In this document: positions 54,201 through 63,574 of the stretch, piece by piece | Position numbering within the stretch: position 1 is the stretch's first letter | How the letters are laid out: every line of letters starts with the position of its first letter | Assembly (NCBI RefSeq): GCF_037975245.1 | Contig: NC_092568.1 | Span: 32,396,501-32,460,500, forward strand | DNA length: 64,000 nucleotides | Direction: 5' to 3' | DNA from: Apostichopus japonicus | Taxonomy: Eukaryota; Echinodermata; Holothuroidea; Aspidochirotida; Stichopodidae | The notes under the pieces: generated by a model | The model's database searches: none | Told to the model about the DNA's origin: nothing | Seen by the model: only the letters and a program-made list of their open reading frames with translations | Program-made: the position numbers and the translations under genes

Positions 54201-57200
54201 AATAGAAAAACCTGTTTCAATCATGGCTGAACAGAATCAAGGAAGTCTGGGATGCACTGCAAGATTAATAATTATTTGACAAAAGCATCCTATCAACACT
54301 CTACAACTTTTCAGATGTACTAAACTTTTATTTCTTTACAATGTTGTACTCCTCATAAGTAGTACAAATATGACACTTCACTTTGAGAAATGTTCATTCC
54401 CTTTGATTATATTCCGTCTTCTTACCCATTGTCAGAAGTAAAGAACACAAACGTATTTTCTTCGACACCACTCTCCTTGAGCTGGCTCATGACCTCGCCA
54501 ATATTCCAGTCCATCTCAGCTAAAGAGTCTCCGAACGACCCCCTGACAGTTGAATTTCGGAACTTCTTGCCCGCAAACTGCGGATTGTGAGTGTGATGAA
54601 AGGCGTAGTACAGGAAGAAGGGTTGCTTCTTTGTCACGCTATCTGCTATAAAAGTCTTGGCCTTTATCACCAGATCATCTGCTAGAGTCACAAAATCCGT
54701 TGGTTGTTGAACGATCTTTTCATTTTCAAAGAGAGGGCACGAAACTACTTTAGTGTTGCAATTGTAATAGCAGGTATCATTAGGGTAGAAACACGTGACA
54801 CATGGGCACATGTCATGTGTGTATGGGATGCCGTAGTAATAGTCAAATCCTTGGTTGGTAGGCATAAATGTATTATTTTTACCGACTCCGAGATGCCATT
54901 TACCAACAATAGCAGTTCTGTAATTGAGAGGTTTCAATATTTCAGCGATGGTGACCTCCTCTAACGGCAAACCTCCTGATGACTGGGGTACAGCACTCCA
55001 GGATACATGCCAGTACGTGGTGGTTGTCTTCCAGTCAGCAATGCAGCCCTTTTGGACAAAAGAAAATGTACATCTCTATTGTTCTCAACAATAACAAGTT
55101 TTAAAATAGTTTTAAATAGTATAATATAACTTTACATTGGTTTTTTCATTAGATTTTAATGGGCACTATTAACTGAGAACATATGTTCAGCAGCTCTGAT
55201 TCGGAAGAAGCAGGATAAACTTTTTGATACGGATGTAATTTGTCTATTGCTACAAACCCCCACCCCCCCCCCCCTACCAGCAATAATTACTATTCAGGTT
55301 GGAAGAAGGAAATCCACTCAGAAACACAATATAGCAACGCTCTTATACTTGCAATTAAAACAATGGCTATGTAAAATAGAAATAATGAAACGAAGCAGCA
55401 CTGACAAAAACGAGTGTATACAAGTACGCTGATTTTCCTTTACTTATATATAACAGTTTACACTGCTCCAGTCTTAAATCAACCAATGTTCTCCATTATG
55501 ACAGTTAATAATCTGCAAACACAGCACTGCACTTGAATCACATACATGACTGTGGCTCACACATAATCTGTCTCAAGTGCTGCCTTAATTAAATTTATCT
55601 TGGATCAGGCAGGAGAATGCTTCAGAGCACCAAAACTGCAGTCACCATAGTGTATGGGTTATATGTACCTCTAATACCTGCTGTTGTTACTCTGTATTTT
55701 TTAATGTATCCATCTTTCATTACTGACTGTTTTTTTCATTCTGTCTTTCTTTAGCCTATAATTCTTTGTTCTCTTATCAGTATTCCAGACCATAGGAATT
55801 TCACTGCCAACAAACGTGCTCCAGATGGACCTGATGATATTGTGCTTCAATTCCATATAGTTAGCATCTATAGGCTATGTGGGTGTTTTCTGCATTCATC
55901 AAAGTCAGACAAAGATCTTTTGGGAGTGTTTGAGGTTTACATGCAATAATCCATACATTTTGCTTTGATGGTGACTTGTGTATGTTTGGCTATGTTGACT
56001 GTATTCGCAAATAGGCTAAATTTGGTACTATAGCAGTCCTAATATTACTAATGTAGGCTAGGCTATGCAAATACTTGGTAACCTCAACTAGATTAGAAGC
56101 TGGGCTGTGATGTGATGGTTTATTTAACTCTGAAATAACTCTTGTTTTTGGCCAAAATTGTTGCTGCATATTGTCACAAGATTGTGTATTATAGAAAGCT
56201 ACCAAGGTATTTTCTTCATGCATGATGCAGAGCATGACCTGGATGACCAAAACTAAAGAAGATTTTGAGGACTGGTGTTCAGGTTCTACTGGAGATTTGG
56301 GACATTACTGAAGTACACAGGTACCAGTTCTGCAATACAGTTTAGTATAGCCTAGGCTACATACATGTACAGTAACCATATGGAAACAGCCTATCCTAAT
56401 GATAGTACTACATAGTAGCTTGGATACTTGAACAATTATGCAGTGATCAGTTATCATTTGTGAATTATATTCATAAACAATGTCAAGACAAGAAGAGACA
56501 ATATCCCCGCAGGGTGCTCACAGTGCCCAGGATTGTGCAGAATGTAGACAAAAGGTAGAGGATGACCATGAGGGATTGGAATGCGAGTACTGCTCAGGGT
56601 GGTATCACATAGGGTGTGTTGGTGTTTCAGCAGAGGTGTATGACTTATTGCGTGAAGGAGGTGATCAACTTCATTGGTTTTGCAGAAAGTGTAATGACAA
56701 AGCCGTGGATGTGTTAAAGTTAGTAAGCCAGCTGAAAGAGCAGCAAGACCTCCTGCATCAGAAAATGACCAGATTGGATAAAAGAGTGGAAGAGATTGTC
56801 AACTGTAAAGAGCCAGAGTTCACGAAAAACCTGAGAAAAGTAGTGCAAGGAGAAATTAAAGAAGGGTCTCACACAAAGGAAATCGAGAAAAGGTTAACTG
56901 CATTGTCAACAGTACCACCAACTGCCATAAGCAAGGAAGAAATACAGAAAGAAGTAAACGAGGCTGTACAGAGAGAAAAGAAGAAGAACAGAGTGGTCAT
57001 CAATAATCTGACAAGAATAGAGGATACACATGAGGAAGTACAAGGAAAGGTGGATAACCTGCTTCAGAAATTTACCATCCCACCCACTGAAGTTCTGCAG
57101 GTGAACAAACTGAGAGATGGCAGATATGTCAGTGTAGAAATGAAGCAGTCTGAGACAAGGGCAACATTGCTCAAAAGAGCAAAGGAACTAAGGGAAACAG

Positions 57201-60200
57201 CACAGTATACCAACGTGTACATTCGGCCGGATTTGACGTATCAGCAGAGACAGGAGGGCAGACAACTAAGAGAAGAAATGAAGGAACGGATGAACAGAGG
57301 TGAGACAAACCTGAAAATAATTGGAGGAAAACTGGTCAAAGTCTACGAGATTAGTCAGCCGACACAACAGCGGCAGGCTCCATCAAGCCAAAGGAACAGA
57401 TCGCAGACTTTTCGTGAGCAGAGAGAATAAGGAGCAAGGGACAAGTAACAATCATGTAAATAGCAGTATTAAGTGTATATATTTTAATGCAAGGAGCCTC
57501 ATAGCCAAGATGGACTTACTGCAGAGTTATGTGAGTGCATTAGACTTCGATATTGTAATAGTCACAGAAACATGGTTCAATCAGAATATAACGGATGGAG
57601 AGGTAGCAATTGAAGGCTTCAACTGTTACAGACGAGACAGAGAACACAGAATTGGAGGAGGTGTAGCTATTTACGTGAAAATGAAGATCCAGCTTACAAG
57701 GATGGACAAGGTTGGAGAGTTTAAAGAAGCGTTGTGGTGCAGACTTACCATTGGAGATGAGCGAATAGTGTTAGGGGTAGTTTATCGGAGACCAAGTATT
57801 ATTCAAGAAGAGGAGGATGTCCTGGAGCAAGCACTAAGGATGGCGGGACAGTTTAACAGAGTGTTGGTGGTAGGCGACTTTAATTATGCCGATATCGACT
57901 GGATGCAATTGTCAGGAGAAGTGCCGAACTCAAGGACATTTTTACAAGTAGTGCAGGATAATTTCTGGCATCAACATATTATGCAGCCAACAAGAGGTGA
58001 TAATATTCTGGACTTGCTTTTGACGTCTGAAGAAGAAATGGTGGAAAATATTGAAGTTGGAGAAACATTTGGGAGTAGTGATCATAATTGTATCACATGG
58101 ACGATAGTTATTACAAGGGAATTAGAGGGGACAATACAAAAGTATATGGACTGGAAAAGGGCGGATTGGGGAAGGATGAAAGAAGAAATCAAACAAATCA
58201 ATTGGGATGAAGAATTCAAGGATGTCAGTGTACAAGGAATGTGGAATATTTTTACAGACAGTTACAATCGGACAATCAAGCGGAATGTTCCAGTAAGAGA
58301 GCGAAAAATACATGATAAACCGAAGTGGATGACTAAAGCATTGAAGAAACTCATACGAAAAAAAAGGAAAGCATGGCAAGACTACAAGAGGTTGCAGAAT
58401 TTGACCGCTTGGAATTATTTTCAGACACTGCAAAGGCAAGTGAAAAGTACAATAAAGGAATCAAAGAAGAGCTTTGAATTAAAGTTATCTAGCAAGATAA
58501 AAGAAGATCCAAAGACTTTCTATTCATATGTGCGGTCAAAACAAAAAGTTAAAGAAAGAGTGGGTCCATTGAAAAATGAGAGTGGCGAAGTGATAATTGA
58601 CAATGGAGAAGCAGCAGAGGCTCTCAACAAGTTTTTCTCCAGTGTCTTTACAAGGGAGGAACCCAACATTCCAGAAGTAGGGATATTTGCGGACACAGAC
58701 AAGTTGGTGGATATGGAAATCACAGAGCAGATGGTTCTTAGTAAACTACAGTGTATTGAAAGGGGGAAAGCTGCTGGACCGGATGACATTAAGCCAGACT
58801 ACTTGAAAGAAATGGCGAGTGAAACAGCAATGCCCCTGAGTAAAATTTTTCAGAAGTCTTTGCAAACATCACAGATCCCAGAGGATTGGAAGAGATCAAA
58901 CATAACTCCATTGTTTAAGAAAGGTGACCGTGCAGATGTTTCCAATTACAGACCAGTAAATTTGACGTCTGTTCCGGGGAAAATAATGGAGATGCTGTTA
59001 AAAGACCAAATTGTTAACCATCTTGATGATAATGACTTAATATTAGACACACAGCATGGTTTCAGGAAAGGACGTTCTTGCTTATCAAATATGTTGGAAT
59101 ATTGGGACAAGCTAACAAATTATATAGATGAAGGAGTGCCAGTAGATGTGATTTATCTTGATCTGCAAAAAGCATTTGACACGGTTCCACATAGACGGTT
59201 GATTACAAACCTAAGAGTACACGGAATTGATGGCCTAATATTGAACTGGATTGAAGAATGGTTGTGTAACCGACAACAGAGAGTAGTATTAAGTGGGGAA
59301 GTATCCCAATGGACAGAGGTGATAAGTTCGGTGGTACAGGGATCAGTGTTGGGACCTGTGTTGTTTACAATTTATATGAATGATTTGGACATCGGAATGC
59401 AATCTGAAATCAGCAAATTTGCTGATGACACGAAAGTGATGTGCCCAATCAGAAATGTAGGAGATCAGCAAAAATTACAACAGGATCTGAATAAGTTGAT
59501 GATATGGACAAAGAAATGGCAAATGAAATTCAACGTGAACAAATGTTCAGTAATGCATTTCGGTCATGCAAACCCAAAGTTCAAGTACAAGATGGGAGAT
59601 CAGGAATTACAGGAAACAGAGGAAGAAAAGGATTTGGGAGTGTATGTCAACTCATCTATGAAGTTCAGCAGACAGTGTGCAGAATCGGTAAAGAAAGCAA
59701 ACAGAATGATAGGCATCATCAAGAGAAACTTTACAAACTTTGACCGTAAAGTGGTGTTGAATTTATACAAGCCCTGGTTAGGCCTCACCTAGATTATTGT
59801 GTACCTGTCTGGAAACCATACTTGAGAAAGGATATTCAACTACTAGAGGGTGTACAGCGGAGAATGACGAAAATCATCTATGGTATGAGAAATAAGACAT
59901 ACGAAGAGAGACTGAAAGAGTTGAGACTGATGACAATAGAGCAACGCCACCTTCGTCAAGACATGATAACATTTTATAACATAACACAAGGAAGGATAAA
60001 CATACAAGTTGATAACCATGTGGACATCTTGAGAGAGAGCAATACCAGAGGACACACAATGAAAATTAGGCCCTCAAGAGTACGGTTGGAAGTACGAAGG
60101 AACTCTTATTTTAAAAGAATTTGGAAGGTGTGGAATACACTACCACAGGAAGCAGTGACAGCCCAGACACTCAATAAATTCAAGAACGGAATAGCAGATT

Positions 60201-61102
60201 GTGGGATCTTCAAGGGTCGTGGAGACCTCCTATCCCGATGAGCCATTCCTTCAAACAGACTTGACTGAAGTTGAGGGGATGGCTGTCCAGGTAAATCCAG
60301 GTAAATATCAGTTTTCATGCTGATATTTGTATGACATTAGTCCCGAGTATCTGAAGTTAACTTTTTACCAGATTGAGTGACGTTCACAGGCACAGAAGAT
60401 ACCAGGGGTAGCCCATACAATTTTCTTGCTCCCAGAATTAAAGGTCAAGCAGCTCCTACATTTTTTTCCACTGCTAACAAAACCTGGTTATTGGAACACG
60501 ATCGGTATATAAGGCTTGGGCTGCCCCCATCCTTTACACCAGTGCAATATATGTTCAAGTATATACGTGCATTTGTTTCTTGTTCCGTCCATTCTTTAGG
60601 GCCCCAATGGAAAAACAGATTTTTTTAAGGTTTATGGGCTATCCTTGTTACTGTTTTGTATCCTATCCTCTTACTTTGCTGAATAAAAGTCAGTCAATCT
60701 TAAACCGTTCTCTATAAGTTTCTCCAATGACGGTGCTATTTCTGCCCCTTTATCTCTTCTTTTTTTTTTAAATTTCCTGTTGCCTTTGTTTTATGCAAGT
60801 AGGCTTATGTGACAGTATGCAATAAATAAACAAACAAACACATAAACTCAATTATACCTGGACGGTGTGCACACAGGATTTGCTGAATAAAAGTCAGTAA
60901 ATCTTAGACCGTTCTCTATAAGTTTCTCCAACGACGGTGCTTCTGAAGTAGGATGGCCGTATGATGGTAAATCGCCATAACCGAAGTCATCTGCAAATAA
61001 GATAACTATGTTAGGTTGACTCCCTTGTGTTACACTGGTCGCAAACGAAAACAGAAATACTAACGAGCTAAATACGGCATGATATCTTTCCAGGTCCTTC
61101 AT
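51252..61102 (-). CDS. arylsulfatase A-type sulfatase, 4 exons, one-base gap in exon 2
   Basis: The family hydrolyses sulfate esters in the lysosome or outside the cell. Coding exons read 61102-60858, 55048-54426, 53328-53076 and 51704-51252. Exon 1 gives a signal peptide (1 to about 26), the metal site ADDFGYGD (D38, D39) and the catalytic CTPSR. Cys78 is the residue turned into formylglycine, and the intron splits the Arg codon. Exon 2 has [21 protein letters not shown] and SDNG. Exon 3 has [12 protein letters not shown] and LDLLPT. Exon 4 ends with a Cys-rich tail like that of ARSA. All joins are in phase, but near 54986-54991 the frame must shift by one base, between GMYPGVL and [12 protein letters not shown]. 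The exons total 1574 bases. With one more base they give 524 codons plus stop, the usual length. This may be a real mutation or a sequence error. Every catalytic motif is otherwise intact. Confidence 0.9.
52519..52912. mobile_element. hAT MITE, 394 bp, Charlie-like ends
   Basis: Left end CAGGGTTGTCCAACCT and right end AGGTTGGACAACCCTG are perfect inverted repeats. Both flanks carry the identical 8-mer CTTTAAAC (52511-52518 and 52913-52920). The subterminal CGGCCCGCGGGCC and GTCCGGCCCGCC words resemble the ends known from vertebrate hAT-Charlie elements. No coding capacity remains. It lies in the third arylsulfatase intron. Confidence 0.92.
55049..56479. other. arylsulfatase intron 1, 3' part, and probable LINE 5' region
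   Basis: No exon is seen. A C run lies at 55263-55274. The 5' end of the LINE should lie somewhere before ORF1, but I cannot fix it from sequence alone because no flanking duplication is evident. Confidence 0.4.
56480..57430 (+). CDS. LINE ORF1, PHD-finger and coiled-coil protein, 316 aa
   Basis: ORF1 proteins bind the element RNA. A Cys4-His-Cys3 PHD finger is visible with C19, C22, C35, C38, H43, C46, C68 and C71, and Trp66 in the usual W-x-C place. A Leu/Gln/Lys-rich coiled-coil region follows (about 77-165), then a small basic alpha/beta domain starting at RVVINNL, like the RNA-binding part of other LINE ORF1 proteins. The frame is intact from ATG to stop. It overlaps ORF2 by about 110 bases. 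Confidence 0.88.
   Translation: MSRQEETISPQGAHSAQDCAECRQKVEDDHEGLECEYCSGWYHIGCVGVSAEVYDLLREGGDQLHWFCRKCNDKAVDVLKLVSQLKEQQDLLHQKMTRLDKRVEEIVNCKEPEFTKNLRKVVQGEIKEGSHTKEIEKRLTALSTVPPTAISKEEIQKEVNEAVQREKKKNRVVINNLTRIEDTHEEVQGKVDNLLQKFTIPPTEVLQVNKLRDGRYVSVEMKQSETRATLLKRAKELRETAQYTNVYIRPDLTYQQRQEGRQLREEMKERMNRGETNLKIIGGKLVKVYEISQPTQQRQAPSSQRNRSQTFREQRE
57321..59792 (+). CDS. LINE ORF2, endonuclease and reverse transcriptase (frame ends early)
   Basis: The frame opens inside the end of ORF1 with no early ATG, and the first Met is near the endonuclease start (MDLLQSY). The APE-type endonuclease covers about 50-265, with [38 protein letters not shown] and SSDHN. The reverse transcriptase covers about 480-760, with [47 protein letters not shown] and the catalytic FADD near residue 700. 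Near 59771 one base appears to be missing. The frame then ends at 59792, while the carboxy region goes on in the next frame. Confidence 0.9.
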   Translation: MEENWSKSTRLVSRHNSGRLHQAKGTDRRLFVSRENKEQGTSNNHVNSSIKCIYFNARSLIAKMDLLQSYVSALDFDIVIVTETWFNQNITDGEVAIEGFNCYRRDREHRIGGGVAIYVKMKIQLTRMDKVGEFKEALWCRLTIGDERIVLGVVYRRPSIIQEEEDVLEQALRMAGQFNRVLVVGDFNYADIDWMQLSGEVPNSRTFLQVVQDNFWHQHIMQPTRGDNILDLLLTSEEEMVENIEVGETFGSSDHNCITWTIVITRELEGTIQKYMDWKRADWGRMKEEIKQINWDEEFKDVSVQGMWNIFTDSYNRTIKRNVPVRERKIHDKPKWMTKALKKLIRKKRKAWQDYKRLQNLTAWNYFQTLQRQVKSTIKESKKSFELKLSSKIKEDPKTFYSYVRSKQKVKERVGPLKNESGEVIIDNGEAAEALNKFFSSVFTREEPNIPEVGIFADTDKLVDMEITEQMVLSKLQCIERGKAAGPDDIKPDYLKEMASETAMPLSKIFQKSLQTSQIPEDWKRSNITPLFKKGDRADVSNYRPVNLTSVPGKIMEMLLKDQIVNHLDDNDLILDTQHGFRKGRSCLSNMLEYWDKLTNYIDEGVPVDVIYLDLQKAFDTVPHRRLITNLRVHGIDGLILNWIEEWLCNRQQRVVLSGEVSQWTEVISSVVQGSVLGPVLFTIYMNDLDIGMQSEISKFADDTKVMCPIRNVGDQQKLQQDLNKLMIWTKKWQMKFNVNKCSVMHFGHANPKFKYKMGDQELQETEEEKDLGVYVNSSMKFSRQCAESVKKANRMIGIIKRNFTNFDRKVVLNLYKPWLGLT
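59773..60241 (+). pseudogene. carboxy part of LINE ORF2 in a shifted frame
   Basis: After the break the next frame codes for the normal ORF2 end. It starts with a DYC-PVW motif typical of CR1 and L2 elements, then a [12 protein letters not shown] helix and a basic tail to the stop at 60241. The link to ORF2 is shown by continuous family order across the break. Confidence 0.85.
60676..60737 (-). pseudogene. duplicated fragment of arylsulfatase exon 1
   Basis: The 62 bases match 60880-60941 of exon 1 at 59 positions. Read on the minus strand the fragment codes for [12 protein letters not shown]-(R)-LTDFYSA with no stop. Two of the three differences are silent and one is Phe to Leu. On the minus strand it is followed directly by GTAAGA, a good donor, and preceded by CAG, but with no pyrimidine tract. 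It is either a relic of an older tandem sulfatase exon or an unused alternative exon. Confidence 0.8.
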
Positions 61103-61926
61103 TTTTTTTTACCCTCGCTAATGCCACAAACACTTGAAAGAAACTAATCCAGTTAATCAAGTTGCTAAAGTGGTGACACTAATGTGCTGTACATTTGAAT
61201 TCGGAAGTTTTTAAACCAGGCCTAGCCTAGGAATCAGCCATACAAATACATAAAGCACAACACAGACTAAAGAGCTGCTGTTCATACATGCATAATTCAG
61301 ACTTCAAAACTTATACCGAGTGCAGTTTTCAGTCACATGATATGGTTTACAATTGCTTTTCCGATTAGAACAGGTCGACGACCCTCATCTACGGAGTTGG
61401 AAGTTGTTCTGTATCAGTCCACCAGTATAAGCTTGAATTCTGCTAGTAAGAATAAATATGATCTGCTGATAATGAGATGCAAATTTAATCCTTAATTTCA
61501 AGTATACTGTTAATCAAAATTACTTTTTGTATGTTATCGAGGTAATTGATATAATAAACGTTGATCAATTTTTGGGGGATATGTCGGTTGCAGATACCGT
61601 ACGTTACTGCTTGTGAACTTACAATGTACACATGTGCCGTGTGTAGTCTAATGTACGTAGTAAGTTGAGAAGTACAGTGTACACACGAGGCGAGCATTAA
61701 CGATAGGTCCCACTACGTTACTGCTCATTCATCGCTATTACCGTTAATTCACTGCCTTTCTAACGCAACAGTTAGTGCAGGTGTGCTCTACGGATATTTA
61801 CTACTCTATTTCATGCGTACCACTTATTTTTAGCGTAACACCTTACATAACGGTATTGTGGAGACCTCGATCGAGACTTCATTCAACTGGACTTGCCGGC
61901 TACATTGCAGACACCTAGCACCAGCT
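61103..61926. promoter_or_regulatory. head-to-head promoter region
   Basis: The 824 bases between the arylsulfatase start (minus strand) and the methyltransferase start (plus strand) hold no coding sequence. They probably contain both promoters and 5' UTRs. I see no convincing TATA box or CpG-dense core. Confidence 0.5.
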
Positions 61927-62268
61927 ATGGCAAACATCTTTCAGCAACATAAGTACACTATCGCCATAGCGGCAACTGGCGCTGTGGCAGGATTTGCTGC
62001 TGCTAAATTGCTCAGCAGTCATACTCATGCTGTTCCTGTACCAGAACAGAACCAACACCCGACACCGATCCCAAAACCTACTCCTGATCCAAAAGATGAA
62101 GAAGAGAACAATATTTACGAGACCCAAAAGTACGTGAACGAATATCTTCTACTACATTATGGTGAAGCAGACGAGGTTCTTAGGCACAGTTTTGTACCAA
62201 TGGACTCCCTTGAATTTCCCAGAAGAGTTGGGAAAGAGTGCCTTGATGCATACAGAAGTGTTGATAAG
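61927..62268 (+). CDS. putative methyltransferase (OvoA carboxy-domain type), first exon, partial
   Basis: The exon codes for 114 residues and ends at a phase-0 donor (AAG|GTATTT). The remaining exons must lie past the window. The chosen ATG has G at +4. An upstream in-frame GTG only extends the 5' UTR frame. Residues 10-29 form a small hydrophobic segment (Ala/Gly-rich), a possible membrane or mitochondrial anchor, and 35-57 are Pro-rich. Residues 64-100 (YETQKYVNEYLLLHYGE and DSLEFPRR) resemble, from memory, the start of the 4-mercaptohistidine N1-methyltransferase domain at the C-terminus of the ovothiol enzyme OvoA. The AdoMet-binding part would follow in later exons. Function is inferred from this motif only. 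Confidence 0.55.
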
Positions 62269-62896
62269 GTATTTATTTTATTTGAATGTACGTTCAAAAA
62301 TGTAATCCTGTTGTAAGATCAGGAGGTTCGGTGCAAACAGTCATAACAGTGAAAGCTACATTGGTGTTGGTTTGTAACTCATGACATGTGTATTAGTCTG
62401 TCCACCATCTCTGGCCTATCGATTATTTGGATACCCATTGATTTAGGCCTAATTAGTGGTTAGAACTATTTTTTTAAATTTATTTCCAAATTAAAGAATT
62501 AACTGTCTAATCATTATTGTATTGTAAACCTGAAGCATTGGGTATGCAGTTTCATCTATCTGTAATGGTGTTTGGCATGCAGTAGTGTAGTCTAGCATAT
62601 AGCCTACGTACTGTACTTAACAGTTATGAATGGAAAGTGAAATTAAATGATCGTGCGATTATTTATTATTTTATTATTAAACACAATAGTATCAAATCAA
62701 AGATACCTTACAGCAGCATCCACTTGCATTGTGTAGGAAACTTTTCACGCCTTGTGTTTCATTCTTGTGGAGGTACTTTGAAGTCGGAAAGAAGTTTCTT
62801 CAACTACAGTAGTCTCACAATAGTATCAAAACAAATTATTTAAGCCTTTTAGATTTGATGCATAATGAAGCTGTAAAATGGACTCCTACAGTGCTA
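62269..62896. other. intron of the methyltransferase gene, nothing recognised
   Basis: AT-rich sequence after the exon 1 donor, with no second exon seen. Confidence 0.5.
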
Positions 62897-63250
62897 CAGT
62901 GGCGGCGGAACCGGGGGGGCTTGGGGGGGGCTCAGCCCCCCCAATAAAAAAGTTGAGGGGGCAAATGCATGATAAGCCCCCCCAATATTTACCAAGGCTC
63001 CAAAACGTGCATCTGCCCATTTTTCAATGCATACTTGTCGATCTGTCCGATGCACACGTAAACTATATAGGTGTAATAATTTTAGTAAATGCTGGGGGAC
63101 CCTCGGCCCGTCCCCTGGCTATAGACCACATTGTCACCCCAACCGCGTCTTCACGCCCCGTGAAAAGTGGAAGCAGTGCGTACCGGTACACTACGAGTAC
63201 ACGTAAGGCGTGGAACATGGCTCTTTGTTTAAACGCAATCAATTATTAAA
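62897..63250 (+). mobile_element. left end of a GC-rich-ended repeat element
   Basis: CAGTGGCGGCGGAACC followed by mirrored runs of G and C (GGGGGGGCT...AGCCCCCCC) is typical of DNA transposon termini in invertebrates. No matching right end is seen, so the extent and class are uncertain. Confidence 0.45.
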
Positions 63251-63574
63251 CGAACAAACTCACAATATTAGCATTTCACCTGTACTGTATAGGGTACTAA
63301 ATCGCGACAGTGCGTGGTTCATAGAAATTTGTTGGCAACTGCACATAGTTTTGGACTTACCCATTTGTTGACATTAAGAAATGCTTTCTGTTTTTTCTTA
63401 TGACATTTATTTAATTATTGCATTTAATTGCAAGTAGTAATTTACTACACTCAAAAACGTCTTTGCGAGTACACTACGAGTAATAGCTACTCTCTTAAAA
63501 CACCATCGAATATACAAATTACAATGTTTTTAACAGATTTTTACGTGCAATCTGAGAAATTTCAGGCTTGAGAC

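Larger units (their letters stand above)
56480..60330 (+). mobile_element. CR1-type LINE, nearly full length
   Basis: Two overlapping reading frames, an APE-type endonuclease plus reverse transcriptase in ORF2, and a PHD finger in ORF1 place this non-LTR element in the CR1 group. It lies antisense inside arylsulfatase intron 1. Downstream of ORF2 the 3' end shows the short direct repeat CCAGGTAAAT (near 60290-60306), a plausible tail. ORF1 is open, while ORF2 has one reading-frame break, so this copy is young but probably not self-sufficient. The outer borders are approximate. Confidence 0.88.

Noticed and set aside
58122-58789. Minus-strand open frames opposite LINE ORF2
   Set aside because: Complement shadows of a strongly supported reverse transcriptase frame.
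62878-63249. 123-codon open frame
   Set aside because: It is the GC-rich end of a repeat element, with Pro/Gly runs from G and C tracts and no domain.
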